DNA from: Archaeoglobales archaeon
Lineage (GTDB): Archaea > Halobacteriota > Archaeoglobi > Archaeoglobales > Archaeoglobaceae
DNA length: 64,000 nucleotides
Direction of reading: 5' to 3'
Assembly: GCA_030055525.1 (NCBI GenBank)
Contig: JASFYJ010000004.1
Coordinates: forward strand, 21,103 to 85,102
Part shown: piece by piece, positions 36,089 through 43,514 of the stretch
Numbering within the stretch: position 1 is the stretch's first letter
How the letters are laid out: the number at the start of each line of letters is the position of its first letter
Notes under the pieces: generated by a model
Database searches by the model: none
What the model saw: only the letters and a program-made list of their open reading frames with translations
Told to the model about the DNA's origin: nothing
Position numbers and translations under genes: made by a program

Positions 36089-37210
36089 CTATCCCTCTTT
36101 AAAAAATCCCTTTCTTGCGGCTATATAGTAAGCCAAAACCTTGTACAACCAGTGGTTGTGTTTACCGAATGGAACTTCTAGAAGAAGGATTGGAACTATT
36201 AGGCTTAGAACTACGATGTAGAGAATATACGAAAAATAATAGTATGAAATATCGTTTAAAATCAGAATTGCAAGATACAATAGAGCTACTGGAAAGAAAG
36301 CTATTAAAGACATCCAGTCTGTTGAATGTGTAAACTTCTTGTAGTACCAATGAGTCTTCTGCCTTGCAAACAGTCTCTTCATTAGTGGCGAAGAAAAACC
36401 GTAAAGCAGCGAAATTGCTGCAAAATACCCCAAAAATTTTAGGATCATTCCATATGGGTAAATGAAAAAGTAAGATGGCGAAAAAAGATAGAAAAGTAGT
36501 ATCAAAGTGTAAAATCCAAGCCCTAAAAGAATAAAAACGTGTTCAATTATCCTGTCCCGCTTTTCTGGGACCTTAAGGGCATCTTTTTCCACCTCTATAA
36601 AAAATTTTGTAAGTTTTATAATAGAACTCAAAAAACCAACCTTATACTCTTTACCACCTCCAAAAGCCCTATATGCTCTTTTTGCGCTTAAAAATAATAT
36701 TAAAGAAGCAAATAATGCAGAAAAAGCAATTGGATAGCTCAAATCTTTAACTGCAAAAAATTCTGTGCTAATGTAACCTGTCAGTGAGTTCCAATAATAG
36801 AAATAGTAAAAAGAAAGAGAGATCACGAAAACTACAAAGTAGAGGATAAGTTTTTCGAATAATTTTGTCTTATTCCACCACCTAGAGACTCCAAAAGGAT
36901 CAAAAAATCCGCTTTGGTATCTTCTTATGGCTGCCAGTACTTCAGATGGGCTTGCACCACGAGGACAGCTATCTGTACAATCTCCGTGGAGATTACAAGT
37001 CCACGGGGTTATATCCCCCAATATTTTTTCATTTAAACCGATCTGTGTATACCTTATAGCTCTTCTGAAGCTTACATCGATCGACTCAGTAATTGGACAA
37101 ACAGCTGTACAAGAACCGCATTGATAACATTCTAAAAGACTTTTACCTCCCATTTTTATTATCTCTTCTGCAATTTTTGGATTTGCAAACAATATACTAC
37201 TTGCCACCAT
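36089..37210 (-). CDS. QmoC-like HdrC–HdrE membrane fusion
   Basis: A 373-residue protein. Residues 25-95 are an HdrC-type ferredoxin (CYQCGSCTAVCPI; second motif CNLHGDCTDSCPRG), then about six hydrophobic segments (from YFVVFVISLSFYYFYYW to the C-terminal ILYIVVLSLIVPILLL) as in HdrE/NarI-type cytochromes. This is the QmoC layout: it would pass electrons between soluble HdrA-like subunits and membrane quinone. In the second motif a His occupies the second Cys position. Histidines in the membrane part (e.g. HVFILLGLG, KKFTHSTDWM) are candidate haem ligands. First gene of the operon. Confidence 0.85.
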   Translation of the reverse strand: MVASSILFANPKIAEEIIKMGGKSLLECYQCGSCTAVCPITESIDVSFRRAIRYTQIGLNEKILGDITPWTCNLHGDCTDSCPRGASPSEVLAAIRRYQSGFFDPFGVSRWWNKTKLFEKLILYFVVFVISLSFYYFYYWNSLTGYISTEFFAVKDLSYPIAFSALFASLILFLSAKRAYRAFGGGKEYKVGFLSSIIKLTKFFIEVEKDALKVPEKRDRIIEHVFILLGLGFYTLILLFYLFSPSYFFIYPYGMILKFLGYFAAISLLYGFSSPLMKRLFARQKTHWYYKKFTHSTDWMSLIAFFPVALLYLAILILNDISYYYFSYILYIVVLSLIVPILLLEVPFGKHNHWLYKVLAYYIAARKGFFKEG

Positions 37211-37306
37211 TTAAAGACCCCCCAGCCCTTACAATCAAATCTGAAACATTGTTGAAAATTTTTGTTATTGCAAATATTTAAAATTTTCGTTAGTGACGCT
37301 AAATGG
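37211..37306. promoter_or_regulatory. Divergent promoter region between the hydrogenase operon and the MFS gene
   Basis: A 96-bp gap. Rightward, AAATATTTAAAAT at about 37272-37284 sits about 25 bases before GTG 37307, which fits a leaderless MFS mRNA. Leftward, the qmoC-like gene is preceded by GGGTCTTTAAATGG: the T/A-rich part is too close to be its TATA box, and a TATA-like stretch further out (37262-37285 read leftward) would fit. Pattern-based. Confidence 0.4.
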
Positions 37307-38464
37307 GTGAAAAATTTAAAAATTTTAAGAAGTTCAAAGTGTGTGAGGTCCGCTCTGAAGTTTATAGTAGTCATGGGAGTTGTTAGCCTTCTTGGGGATA
37401 CTATTTACGAAGGCGCGAGAGGTGTAATAGGTACCTACCTAGCTACACTCGGAGCAACCGCTTTTTATATTGGAATTCTCATGGGTTTAGGAGAGCTCAT
37501 CGGCTACAGCTTAAGAATGGCCTTTGGATATCTCTCAGATAAAACACGAGCCTACTGGTTTTTCACATTCCTAGGTTATGCGTTGATTTTATCAATCCCT
37601 TTAATCTCTTTCTTCGATGAGATCGGTATAGTTAGTGTTTTAATACTCGCTGAAAGGATTGGAAAGGGAATTAGATCCCCACCAAGAGATACTCTAATCT
37701 CTCTAGCATCTAAAAAATTAGGTAGGGGTATTTCTTTTGGATTACATGAAGCTCTAGACCAAATAGGTGCTTTAATCGGACCATTCATCTTTTTCGTGGT
37801 TTTGTATTTAGGTTTCGGTTATAAAACTGGCTTCGCAATCCTTTTCATTCCGGCAATCCTTATGATAGCATTTCTATATTTAGCTAGGATCAACTATCCT
37901 GAAGTTGAAACCTCAACTGGAGTTGAAAAAGCAAAACTGGATAAAAATTTCTGGTACTATCTTTTGTTCACAATGCTCTCTACTGCTGGTCTAGCTAATT
38001 TTCAACTGATCGCTTATCATTTCAAGTTGAACTCCATTTTCTCCGATGAAATAATACCTGTGCTTTATTCAGCAGCGATGGGTGTTGATGCTATATCTGC
38101 TCTAATTTCCGGTAAATTTTACGACAGATCAGGATTAAAAACTCTATTCTTAGTACCAATTTTGACGTTTTTGTCGGTTTTTTTAGCTTTTGGCCATTTT
38201 CCAATTGCCGGAATACTTTTCTTTGGATTAGTAATGGGTATGCAGGAATCTGTTATACGTGCTGCAGTTGCAGACATCGTTAAAGCTGAAAAAAGAGCTA
38301 CGGCCTATGGGATATTTCACAGCGGGGTTGGTTTTGGTTTCTTTATCGGTGGCGCTTTTGTAGGGTATCTTTACGAGACTTCGATAAATCTCGTTTTCTT
38401 ATACTCACTAATTATCGAATTGATTGCGACAGCGTTTTTGGTGAAGTTATTAAGGAATTTTTAA
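37307..38464 (+). CDS. Major facilitator superfamily transporter
   Basis: About 385 residues with roughly twelve hydrophobic segments. Typical MFS loop between TM2 and TM3: GYLSDKTRAYWFF, and the start of TM4-5 region ERIGKGIRSPPRDTLI, a pattern seen in a family of archaeal/bacterial carriers annotated as unknown-substrate MFS. The first 15 codons of the longest frame look non-coding; GTG 37307 is chosen because a TATA-like element lies 25 bases upstream, but GTG 37343 or ATG 37373 are possible. Substrate unknown. It faces away from the hydrogenase operon and toward atwA. Confidence 0.78.
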   Translation: MKNLKILRSSKCVRSALKFIVVMGVVSLLGDTIYEGARGVIGTYLATLGATAFYIGILMGLGELIGYSLRMAFGYLSDKTRAYWFFTFLGYALILSIPLISFFDEIGIVSVLILAERIGKGIRSPPRDTLISLASKKLGRGISFGLHEALDQIGALIGPFIFFVVLYLGFGYKTGFAILFIPAILMIAFLYLARINYPEVETSTGVEKAKLDKNFWYYLLFTMLSTAGLANFQLIAYHFKLNSIFSDEIIPVLYSAAMGVDAISALISGKFYDRSGLKTLFLVPILTFLSVFLAFGHFPIAGILFFGLVMGMQESVIRAAVADIVKAEKRATAYGIFHSGVGFGFFIGGAFVGYLYETSINLVFLYSLIIELIATAFLVKLLRNF

Positions 38465-38542
38465 CTTTTAAAAGCAGATATAAACCTTCTCTAACTTGCA
38501 AAGTAGTAGATTGGCAAGGAGAAAATACTAAAGTTCCCAAAG

Positions 38543-38566
38543 CGTAAAGCATAAATATTGCTTACG
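38543..38566. promoter_or_regulatory. Imperfect inverted repeat over the atwA TATA element
   Basis: CGTAAAGCA - TAAATA - TTGCTTACG, arms nearly palindromic around a TATA-like core (CATAAATAT), about 40 bases upstream of the atwA start. A protein bound here would block TBP. The right arm, read on the opposite strand, is CGTAAGCAA; its core GTAAGCAA occurs again ahead of the ABC importer at 40929-40936. Candidate operator only. Confidence 0.4.
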
Positions 38567-38595
38567 GCTACAGTCAAAGGCTTGGAGGTGGTAAC

Positions 38596-40323
38596 TTGAA
38601 AAAGGATCTGATCCGAATTCAAGGCGTTTCAAAGAAATTTGATTCAGATTATGTTCTTAAAGACATCAATCTAACGATAAAAGAAGGAGAAGCTTTAGGA
38701 ATTATTGGTCTGAGCGGCAGCGGTAAATCTGTTCTCATTCATATAATAAGAGGTTATAGAGAATACAAACCAACCGAAGGTAAGGTGATATATAACATAG
38801 CTCTGTGTAAAAACTGCTACTGGGTAGATGTTCCAAGTAAGGCAGGTGAAAATTGTTTAAGATGTGACGGAAAGCTGGAAGAATGTGAAGTAGATATATG
38901 GGAGCTCGAAGATAAAGAACTTGCCGCTGCAATTAGGAAAAGAGTTGGTATAATGCTCCAAAGAACTTTCGCTCTCTACAGTGAGCAATCTGCTTTAGAA
39001 AACGTTATGGAAGCTATAAGTAGTGCGGGACTAGATGGGTTCAGTTTTGGAGCTACTAGAAGAGTTGAAATGTTAAGTAGAACTGCATACACAAACGATG
39101 TCATTAACAAAGCTGTAGAATATCTAAAAGCTGTAAATCTTAGCCATAGAATGATGACTCCTGCAAGAGATCTCAGTGGTGGTGAAAAACAGAGAGTTAT
39201 ACTTGCGAGACAGTTGGCAATTGAACCTATAGTACTACTTGCCGATGAACCAACAGGTACGCTCGATCCCGAAAACACGAGGGTAATATTAAATGCTCTC
39301 AAAAAATATATAAAAGATCATGGACGGACGCTTATACTTACATCTCACATTCCTCAAATAATTGAGAAACTATCCGATAGAGTTGTCTGGCTTGATCGTG
39401 GCAGAATTGTTGCTGAAGGTGATCCTAAAAGCATAATTAAAAAATTCTTGGAACAAGTATCCAAAGAAGAAATAAAAACTGAAATTGCTGTAGAGCAGGA
39501 GATACTAAAACTTAGAGATGTGAAGAAATACTACTACTCGGTGAGCAGGGGAGTTGTTAAAGCAGTTGATGGTGTTACGCTAGTGGTAAAAGAGGGAGAA
39601 ATATTTGGGATCCTTGGGCCAAGTGGTTCTGGAAAAACAACGCTTTCAAGAATAATCGCTGGAATAATACCCCCAACGAACGGGGAAGTTTACATCAGAA
39701 TAGGCGATGATTGGGTAGATATGAGAGCACCAGGATTAACAGGAAAAGGTAGAGCAACACCATACATAGGTATCTTACATCAGGAATATGGGCTGTTTCC
39801 TTTTAGATCTGTATTGGAGAACCTTACTGACTCAATAAGTTTGGATTTTCCAGCTGAGTTTGCAAGGATGAGAGCTATAGATGTTCTTATGGGTGTTGGA
39901 TTTTCCAGAGAAGAGGCGGAGAAGATCTTGGAAAGATCTCCGGATGAGTTAAGTGAAGGACAGAGGCATAGAGTTGCATTAGCTCAAGTTATGATAAGAG
40001 AACCGAGACTTTTACTACTTGACGAGCCCTCCGGCACCATGGACCCAATAACGAAAATAGAAGTTGCAAAGACGCTTAACAAGATAAGAGAAGAAACGAA
40101 AGCAACGATAGTTGTTATCTCTCACGACATGGAATTCACACGCCTTGTTTGTGATAGAGTAGCTTTAATGCTTGATGGCAAAATTAGACTCATGGGTTCA
40201 GCAAACGAAGTGATAGAATCGCTTGAAAAACTTGAGTTGAAGATCTCGGAAATTGGAGAAATTGTAGTGAGGAAGGAGGAGGAAGGAATGATAAGTAAAA
40301 CTGATACAAGTTGTGGCGTTTAA
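38596..40323 (+). CDS. atwA: MCR activation component A2 (AtwA)
   Basis: A 575-residue protein with two ABC ATPase cassettes, which binds ATP in the low-potential reactivation of Ni(I) in MCR. First cassette: GLSGSGKSVLIHI, LSGGEKQRVILARQLA, LADEPTGTLDPE. Second: GPSGSGKTTLSRI, LSEGQRHRVALAQVM, LLDEPSGTMDPI. Between Walker A and signature of cassette 1 lies a cysteine-bearing insert (CKNCYWVDVP; CLRCDGKL), a known mark of AtwA that separates it from transporter ATPases. The start is TTG after GGAGGTGG. It ends in TSCGV. It is convergent with the HTH regulator (4-base overlap). Confidence 0.92.
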   Translation: MKKDLIRIQGVSKKFDSDYVLKDINLTIKEGEALGIIGLSGSGKSVLIHIIRGYREYKPTEGKVIYNIALCKNCYWVDVPSKAGENCLRCDGKLEECEVDIWELEDKELAAAIRKRVGIMLQRTFALYSEQSALENVMEAISSAGLDGFSFGATRRVEMLSRTAYTNDVINKAVEYLKAVNLSHRMMTPARDLSGGEKQRVILARQLAIEPIVLLADEPTGTLDPENTRVILNALKKYIKDHGRTLILTSHIPQIIEKLSDRVVWLDRGRIVAEGDPKSIIKKFLEQVSKEEIKTEIAVEQEILKLRDVKKYYYSVSRGVVKAVDGVTLVVKEGEIFGILGPSGSGKTTLSRIIAGIIPPTNGEVYIRIGDDWVDMRAPGLTGKGRATPYIGILHQEYGLFPFRSVLENLTDSISLDFPAEFARMRAIDVLMGVGFSREEAEKILERSPDELSEGQRHRVALAQVMIREPRLLLLDEPSGTMDPITKIEVAKTLNKIREETKATIVVISHDMEFTRLVCDRVALMLDGKIRLMGSANEVIESLEKLELKISEIGEIVVRKEEEGMISKTDTSCGV

Positions 40324-40841
40324 GTTTTTTTACTCTTAAGGGCAGCAATTCTTAAAGCACTCTCCAAATCGCTCTTCGGGATTATCGTTACTATTGGTAC
40401 TCTCAATATTTTTTCCAAGATCGGACTCAATATTGGTGCACAAACTATAGCTTTTGCACCATCTCTCTCAGCTCTAATTGCAGAAACTATGGCTTCATCG
40501 AAGGAGTTCGCAGGGTATTCTTTAACGTTTATTTTCTTACCGTCCACTTCTATTTCATAGCTTAAAAGCTGATTCAAAGCTACCCGAGAAGCTACAACGG
40601 CGATAAACTCCTCCTCGGACTCTAAAAACTTAAATATTGCATTCAATATTTTCCTCAGAGTGCTCAAATTTGGTTCTCTGTTCGCCGAAATTATCTTATA
40701 GAGGGTGCTCAAGGGAATTCCAGCCTCGATTGCAAAATCCTTCAGATTCATACCTAAATCCTTCTTGATCACTTCTTCAAGTTTCTCGCCAAAGTTTTCT
40801 GCATGAAGGAGTGAAAGTACAACCTCAGTATATCTCTTCAC
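40320..40841 (-). CDS. HTH regulator with PrpR_N-like sensor domain
   Basis: 173 residues. Residues 30-75 form a Cro/C1-type helix-turn-helix (LKDFAIEAGIPLSTLYKIISANREPNLSTL). The C-terminal 90 residues (AIVSAIRAERDGAKAIVCAP, ILRVPIVTIIPKSDLESALRIA) look like the Rossmann-like PrpR N-terminal or related sensor fold that binds small organic effectors. It lies between and faces atwA and the importer genes, so it is the obvious candidate to control MCR activation and uptake. Effector unknown; a coenzyme or acyl compound is possible. The sensor assignment is moderate. Confidence 0.7.
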   Translation of the reverse strand: MKRYTEVVLSLLHAENFGEKLEEVIKKDLGMNLKDFAIEAGIPLSTLYKIISANREPNLSTLRKILNAIFKFLESEEEFIAVVASRVALNQLLSYEIEVDGKKINVKEYPANSFDEAIVSAIRAERDGAKAIVCAPILSPILEKILRVPIVTIIPKSDLESALRIAALKSKKT

Positions 40842-40869
40842 ACTTTCCTCTAAAGGTGGATGAGTTTAA

Positions 40870-40915
40870 AAAACTTCCTCTTTGTACCAATAAAATGTAA
40901 AGTTAGGAAAGTTTT
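40870..40915. promoter_or_regulatory. Inverted repeat between the regulator and importer promoters
   Basis: AAAACTTCCT at 40870-40879 faces AGGAAAGTTTT at 40905-40915, an imperfect inverted repeat with one extra base in the right arm. It spans the 100-bp gap between the divergent HTH regulator and importer genes and abuts both TATA-like elements (GTTTAAAAA leftward, TTTTATAAG rightward). The position suits autoregulation by the adjacent HTH protein. Inferred. Confidence 0.4.
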
Positions 40916-40936
40916 ATAAGGCGATTGTGTAAGCAA
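40911..40936 (+). promoter_or_regulatory. Importer promoter with GTAAGCAA motif
   Basis: GTTTTATAAGG (40911-40921) is a good TATA match and would start transcription close to ATG 40942. GTAAGCAA at 40929-40936 falls between TATA and start; the same octamer is in the right arm of the atwA repeat on the other strand. AAAGGAT just before the ATG is at best a weak ribosome-binding site. Confidence 0.45.
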
Positions 40937-40941
40937 AGGAT

Positions 40942-41973
40942 ATGAAGAAGTTGAAAATAGGGATAATGCTTTCTTTGGTATTTCTTGCAGCCTTCTTAGC
41001 TTTCTGCATAAGCGAGGAGCAAAAGGTCAAAGAGATAAGAGTCAGCTACCAGCCGAGTTGGCACCATACAGCCCTGTTTGTAATAATAGAAAAAGGTTGG
41101 GACGAAAAAATTCTTGGTGCTAAGATAGTAACAAGCCCACCATTTGCATCTGGACCACCACAGATGGAAGCCTTTGCATCGGGGCAGCATGATATCGCCT
41201 ATGTTGGCGCCGCTCCTCCTTTATCACTACTTTCTAGAGGTTTTGATGCCAAGATAGTGGCGGTTGCAAACACTGAAGGTTCAGCAATCATTGCAAGACA
41301 AGATATAGTCTACAATGGTCCAAAATCTCTTGAAGGAAAATCAATAATGACTTACCAACCAGGATCAATTCAACATACGGTTCTTATGAAGTGGCTTAAG
41401 GATAACAACGTCGATATTTCAAAAGTAGATATAAAATACGGTGGTCCAGCCGAGATAAGGGAAGCATTAAGAGCTAAAGCTGTAGATTTCGGATTTGCTC
41501 CAGATCCTACACCTTTAGTTGCAGAGATTGAGGGATATGGAAAGATTGTCGCAGAATCTTCAGATCTCTCTCAAAATCATCCATGCTGCGTTGTTTTGAT
41601 GAGTGGAAAGTTCATGAGAGAGAACGAAGAGGTTGCTGCAAAGTTTTTAGCACTGCATATAATTGCAAGCGAGTATGCAAAAGATCCGAAAAACAAAGAA
41701 GAGATAAAGCAAATTTTAATAAAGTGGTTAGGAATCAGCGAAGCTGTAGCCGAAAAATTCCCCGGAACAACGAATCTACAAACAGATCCTAGAGACAAAA
41801 ATTGGCAGAACGGGTTAAATCTGCTCTGTGAAGCACAGTATGAGCTAGGGCTGACAAAAGATAGCAAAGGAAGTCCGGTTAAACTAAAAGCTGAAGATAT
41901 CGTTGATGTTAAACTCTACGAAAAAGCTTTAAGCATGGTGCCCAAAATAAAAAGTGAGCTGGGGTTGAAATGA
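40942..41973 (+). CDS. NitT/TauT/Ssu-type ABC transporter substrate-binding lipoprotein
   Basis: A 343-residue periplasmic-binding-type lipoprotein. The first 25 residues form a signal peptide with lipobox-like AFLAFC; mature start at the Cys. The mature fold is NMT1/SsuA-like: RVSYQPSWHHTALFVIIEKGW, SGQHDIAYVGAAPPLSLL and DFGFAPDPTPLV. Members bind sulfonates, nitrate, thiamine precursors or other oxyanions, so substrate cannot be read directly. It is placed between atwA and F430 genes and followed by its own permease (4-base overlap) and ATPase. Coenzyme M (a sulfonate) is an attractive but unproven ligand. Confidence 0.85.
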   Translation: MKKLKIGIMLSLVFLAAFLAFCISEEQKVKEIRVSYQPSWHHTALFVIIEKGWDEKILGAKIVTSPPFASGPPQMEAFASGQHDIAYVGAAPPLSLLSRGFDAKIVAVANTEGSAIIARQDIVYNGPKSLEGKSIMTYQPGSIQHTVLMKWLKDNNVDISKVDIKYGGPAEIREALRAKAVDFGFAPDPTPLVAEIEGYGKIVAESSDLSQNHPCCVVLMSGKFMRENEEVAAKFLALHIIASEYAKDPKNKEEIKQILIKWLGISEAVAEKFPGTTNLQTDPRDKNWQNGLNLLCEAQYELGLTKDSKGSPVKLKAEDIVDVKLYEKALSMVPKIKSELGLK

Positions 41974-42752
41974 ACTTAAAAAATTTGATAATATTTATTT
42001 TTTCGATTGGAAGTTTTTTTGCCATTTGGGAGATTTATTACTGGATTTTTATAAATAATCCTTTTATCCTTGCTCCACCTTCTAGGGTTATCCCTACATT
42101 TTACGATTTGCTCGCTGGTAACATTCAAGGTTTTTATATGCCTCTAGATGCTATATATAGCCTGTATCATTACTTTCTTGGCTTTACAGTGGCTGTTGCA
42201 GTTGGATTTAGTGTGGGATTAATTGCAGGATGGTATAAAAGAGTAGAAAGGTTCCTATACCCTATCATCGAGCTTATTAGACCGATACCACCGATAGCCT
42301 GGATACCGATTTCAATACTGCTTCTCAAACTTACCCACACTGCTGCGGCGTTCATAATTTTCATAGGATCTGTATTTCCAATACTTTTAAACACAATCTA
42401 CGGCGTGTCTTCTATCGAGAAAAAGTACATCGAGGCTGCCTTAACACTTGGTGCAACAAAAACAAAAGATATTTTTATAAAAGTAATAATTCCTGCCTCA
42501 ATGCCAGCTTTTCTTACAGGTTTAAGGGTCGGTTCCGGAGTTGCTTGGATGTGCGTTGTTGCTGCAGAACTTTTTGGAGTATCCCATTACGGCTTGGGTT
42601 ACAAGATCGAGCTTGGCAGACTCTACCACTCCCCAGACATCGTAATATCTTACATGCTCGCTATTGGTATAGTGGGGCTGTTTTTAGATAGAATTTACAG
42701 AACATTGGAGGCATCCATCGTAAAGTGGAGAAGGGGGTATCTAATTGAGTGA
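41970..42752 (+). CDS. NitT/TauT/Ssu-type ABC transporter permease
   Basis: 260 residues with about six membrane segments. The EAA loop that contacts the ATPase reads EAALTLGATKTKDIFIKVIIPASMPAFLTGLRVG. Short first membrane helix at the N-terminus (LIIFIFSIGSFFAIWEIYYW). Overlaps the binding protein gene by 4 bases and the ATPase gene by 8, so translation of all three is coupled. Homodimer expected. Confidence 0.88.
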   Translation: MNLKNLIIFIFSIGSFFAIWEIYYWIFINNPFILAPPSRVIPTFYDLLAGNIQGFYMPLDAIYSLYHYFLGFTVAVAVGFSVGLIAGWYKRVERFLYPIIELIRPIPPIAWIPISILLLKLTHTAAAFIIFIGSVFPILLNTIYGVSSIEKKYIEAALTLGATKTKDIFIKVIIPASMPAFLTGLRVGSGVAWMCVVAAELFGVSHYGLGYKIELGRLYHSPDIVISYMLAIGIVGLFLDRIYRTLEASIVKWRRGYLIE

Positions 42753-43485
42753 GAACTTTCTTACGATAGTAAACCTGAGCAAGTGGTATGGAAACGGAAA
42801 CATTCATGTACTGGATAACATAAACCTCGATGTTTTCAGAGGTGAATTTGTAAGTCTTCTTGGCCCAAGTGGATGTGGTAAAACTACACTACTCAGAATC
42901 ATTGCCGGACTTGAAAAGCAAGATAAAGGAGAGGTCAGATTAAAAGGTGAGCAGATAGTTGGGCCAGGACAGGATAGAGTCATGGTATTCCAAGATTATG
43001 CACTTTTCCCTTGGCGTACTGTGCTAGGAAATATCCTGTTCGGGCTAGAAGTCAGAAAGATAAAGAAAGAGGAGGCTTTGAAAATAGCACAGAATTATAT
43101 AAAACTCGTAAATCTTGAAGGTTTCGAGAACTCCTACCCTCACGAACTCTCTGGAGGTATGAAGCAAAGAGTGGCTTTGGCGAGGGCATTAGTTTGTGAT
43201 CCTGAAATACTTCTGATGGATGAACCACTCGCTGCGCTCGATGCACAAACCAGAAACATGATGCAGAGTGAACTTGTAAGGATCTGGAGCGCAACGAAAA
43301 AAACGATAATATATGTAACACACAGCATTGAGGAGGCGGTTTACCTCTCAGATAGAGTCATCATTTTTACGCCAAGGCCAGCAAAGGTTAAAAAAATCGT
43401 GAAAGTGGACATCCCAAGACCACGAGACAGGTTTTCAAGAGAATTTGTGGAGTTAAGGGCAAAGATTTACGAACAACTTCACTAA
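42745..43485 (+). CDS. NitT/TauT/Ssu-type ABC transporter ATPase
   Basis: 246 residues. Walker A LLGPSGCGKTTLLRIIAG, Q-loop VMVFQDYALFPWRTV, signature LSGGMKQRVALARAL, Walker B LLMDEPLAALDA and H-loop YVTHSIEEAVYLSDRV are all intact. Sequence is of the SsuB/TauB class. Start is TTG 42745, overlapping the permease gene. cfbE begins 29 bases after its stop with no strong promoter between, so importer and F430 genes may be one transcript. Confidence 0.9.
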   Translation: MSENFLTIVNLSKWYGNGNIHVLDNINLDVFRGEFVSLLGPSGCGKTTLLRIIAGLEKQDKGEVRLKGEQIVGPGQDRVMVFQDYALFPWRTVLGNILFGLEVRKIKKEEALKIAQNYIKLVNLEGFENSYPHELSGGMKQRVALARALVCDPEILLMDEPLAALDAQTRNMMQSELVRIWSATKKTIIYVTHSIEEAVYLSDRVIIFTPRPAKVKKIVKVDIPRPRDRFSREFVELRAKIYEQLH

Positions 43486-43514
43486 AAATTTTAAGTCCAA
43501 GGCGAAATTTAGCT

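Noticed and set aside
38596-40323. ATPase of a peptide/opine ABC transporter
   Set aside because: Two fused cassettes with a cysteine-bearing insert in the first and no permease next to it fit AtwA; the importer genes nearby have their own ATPase.
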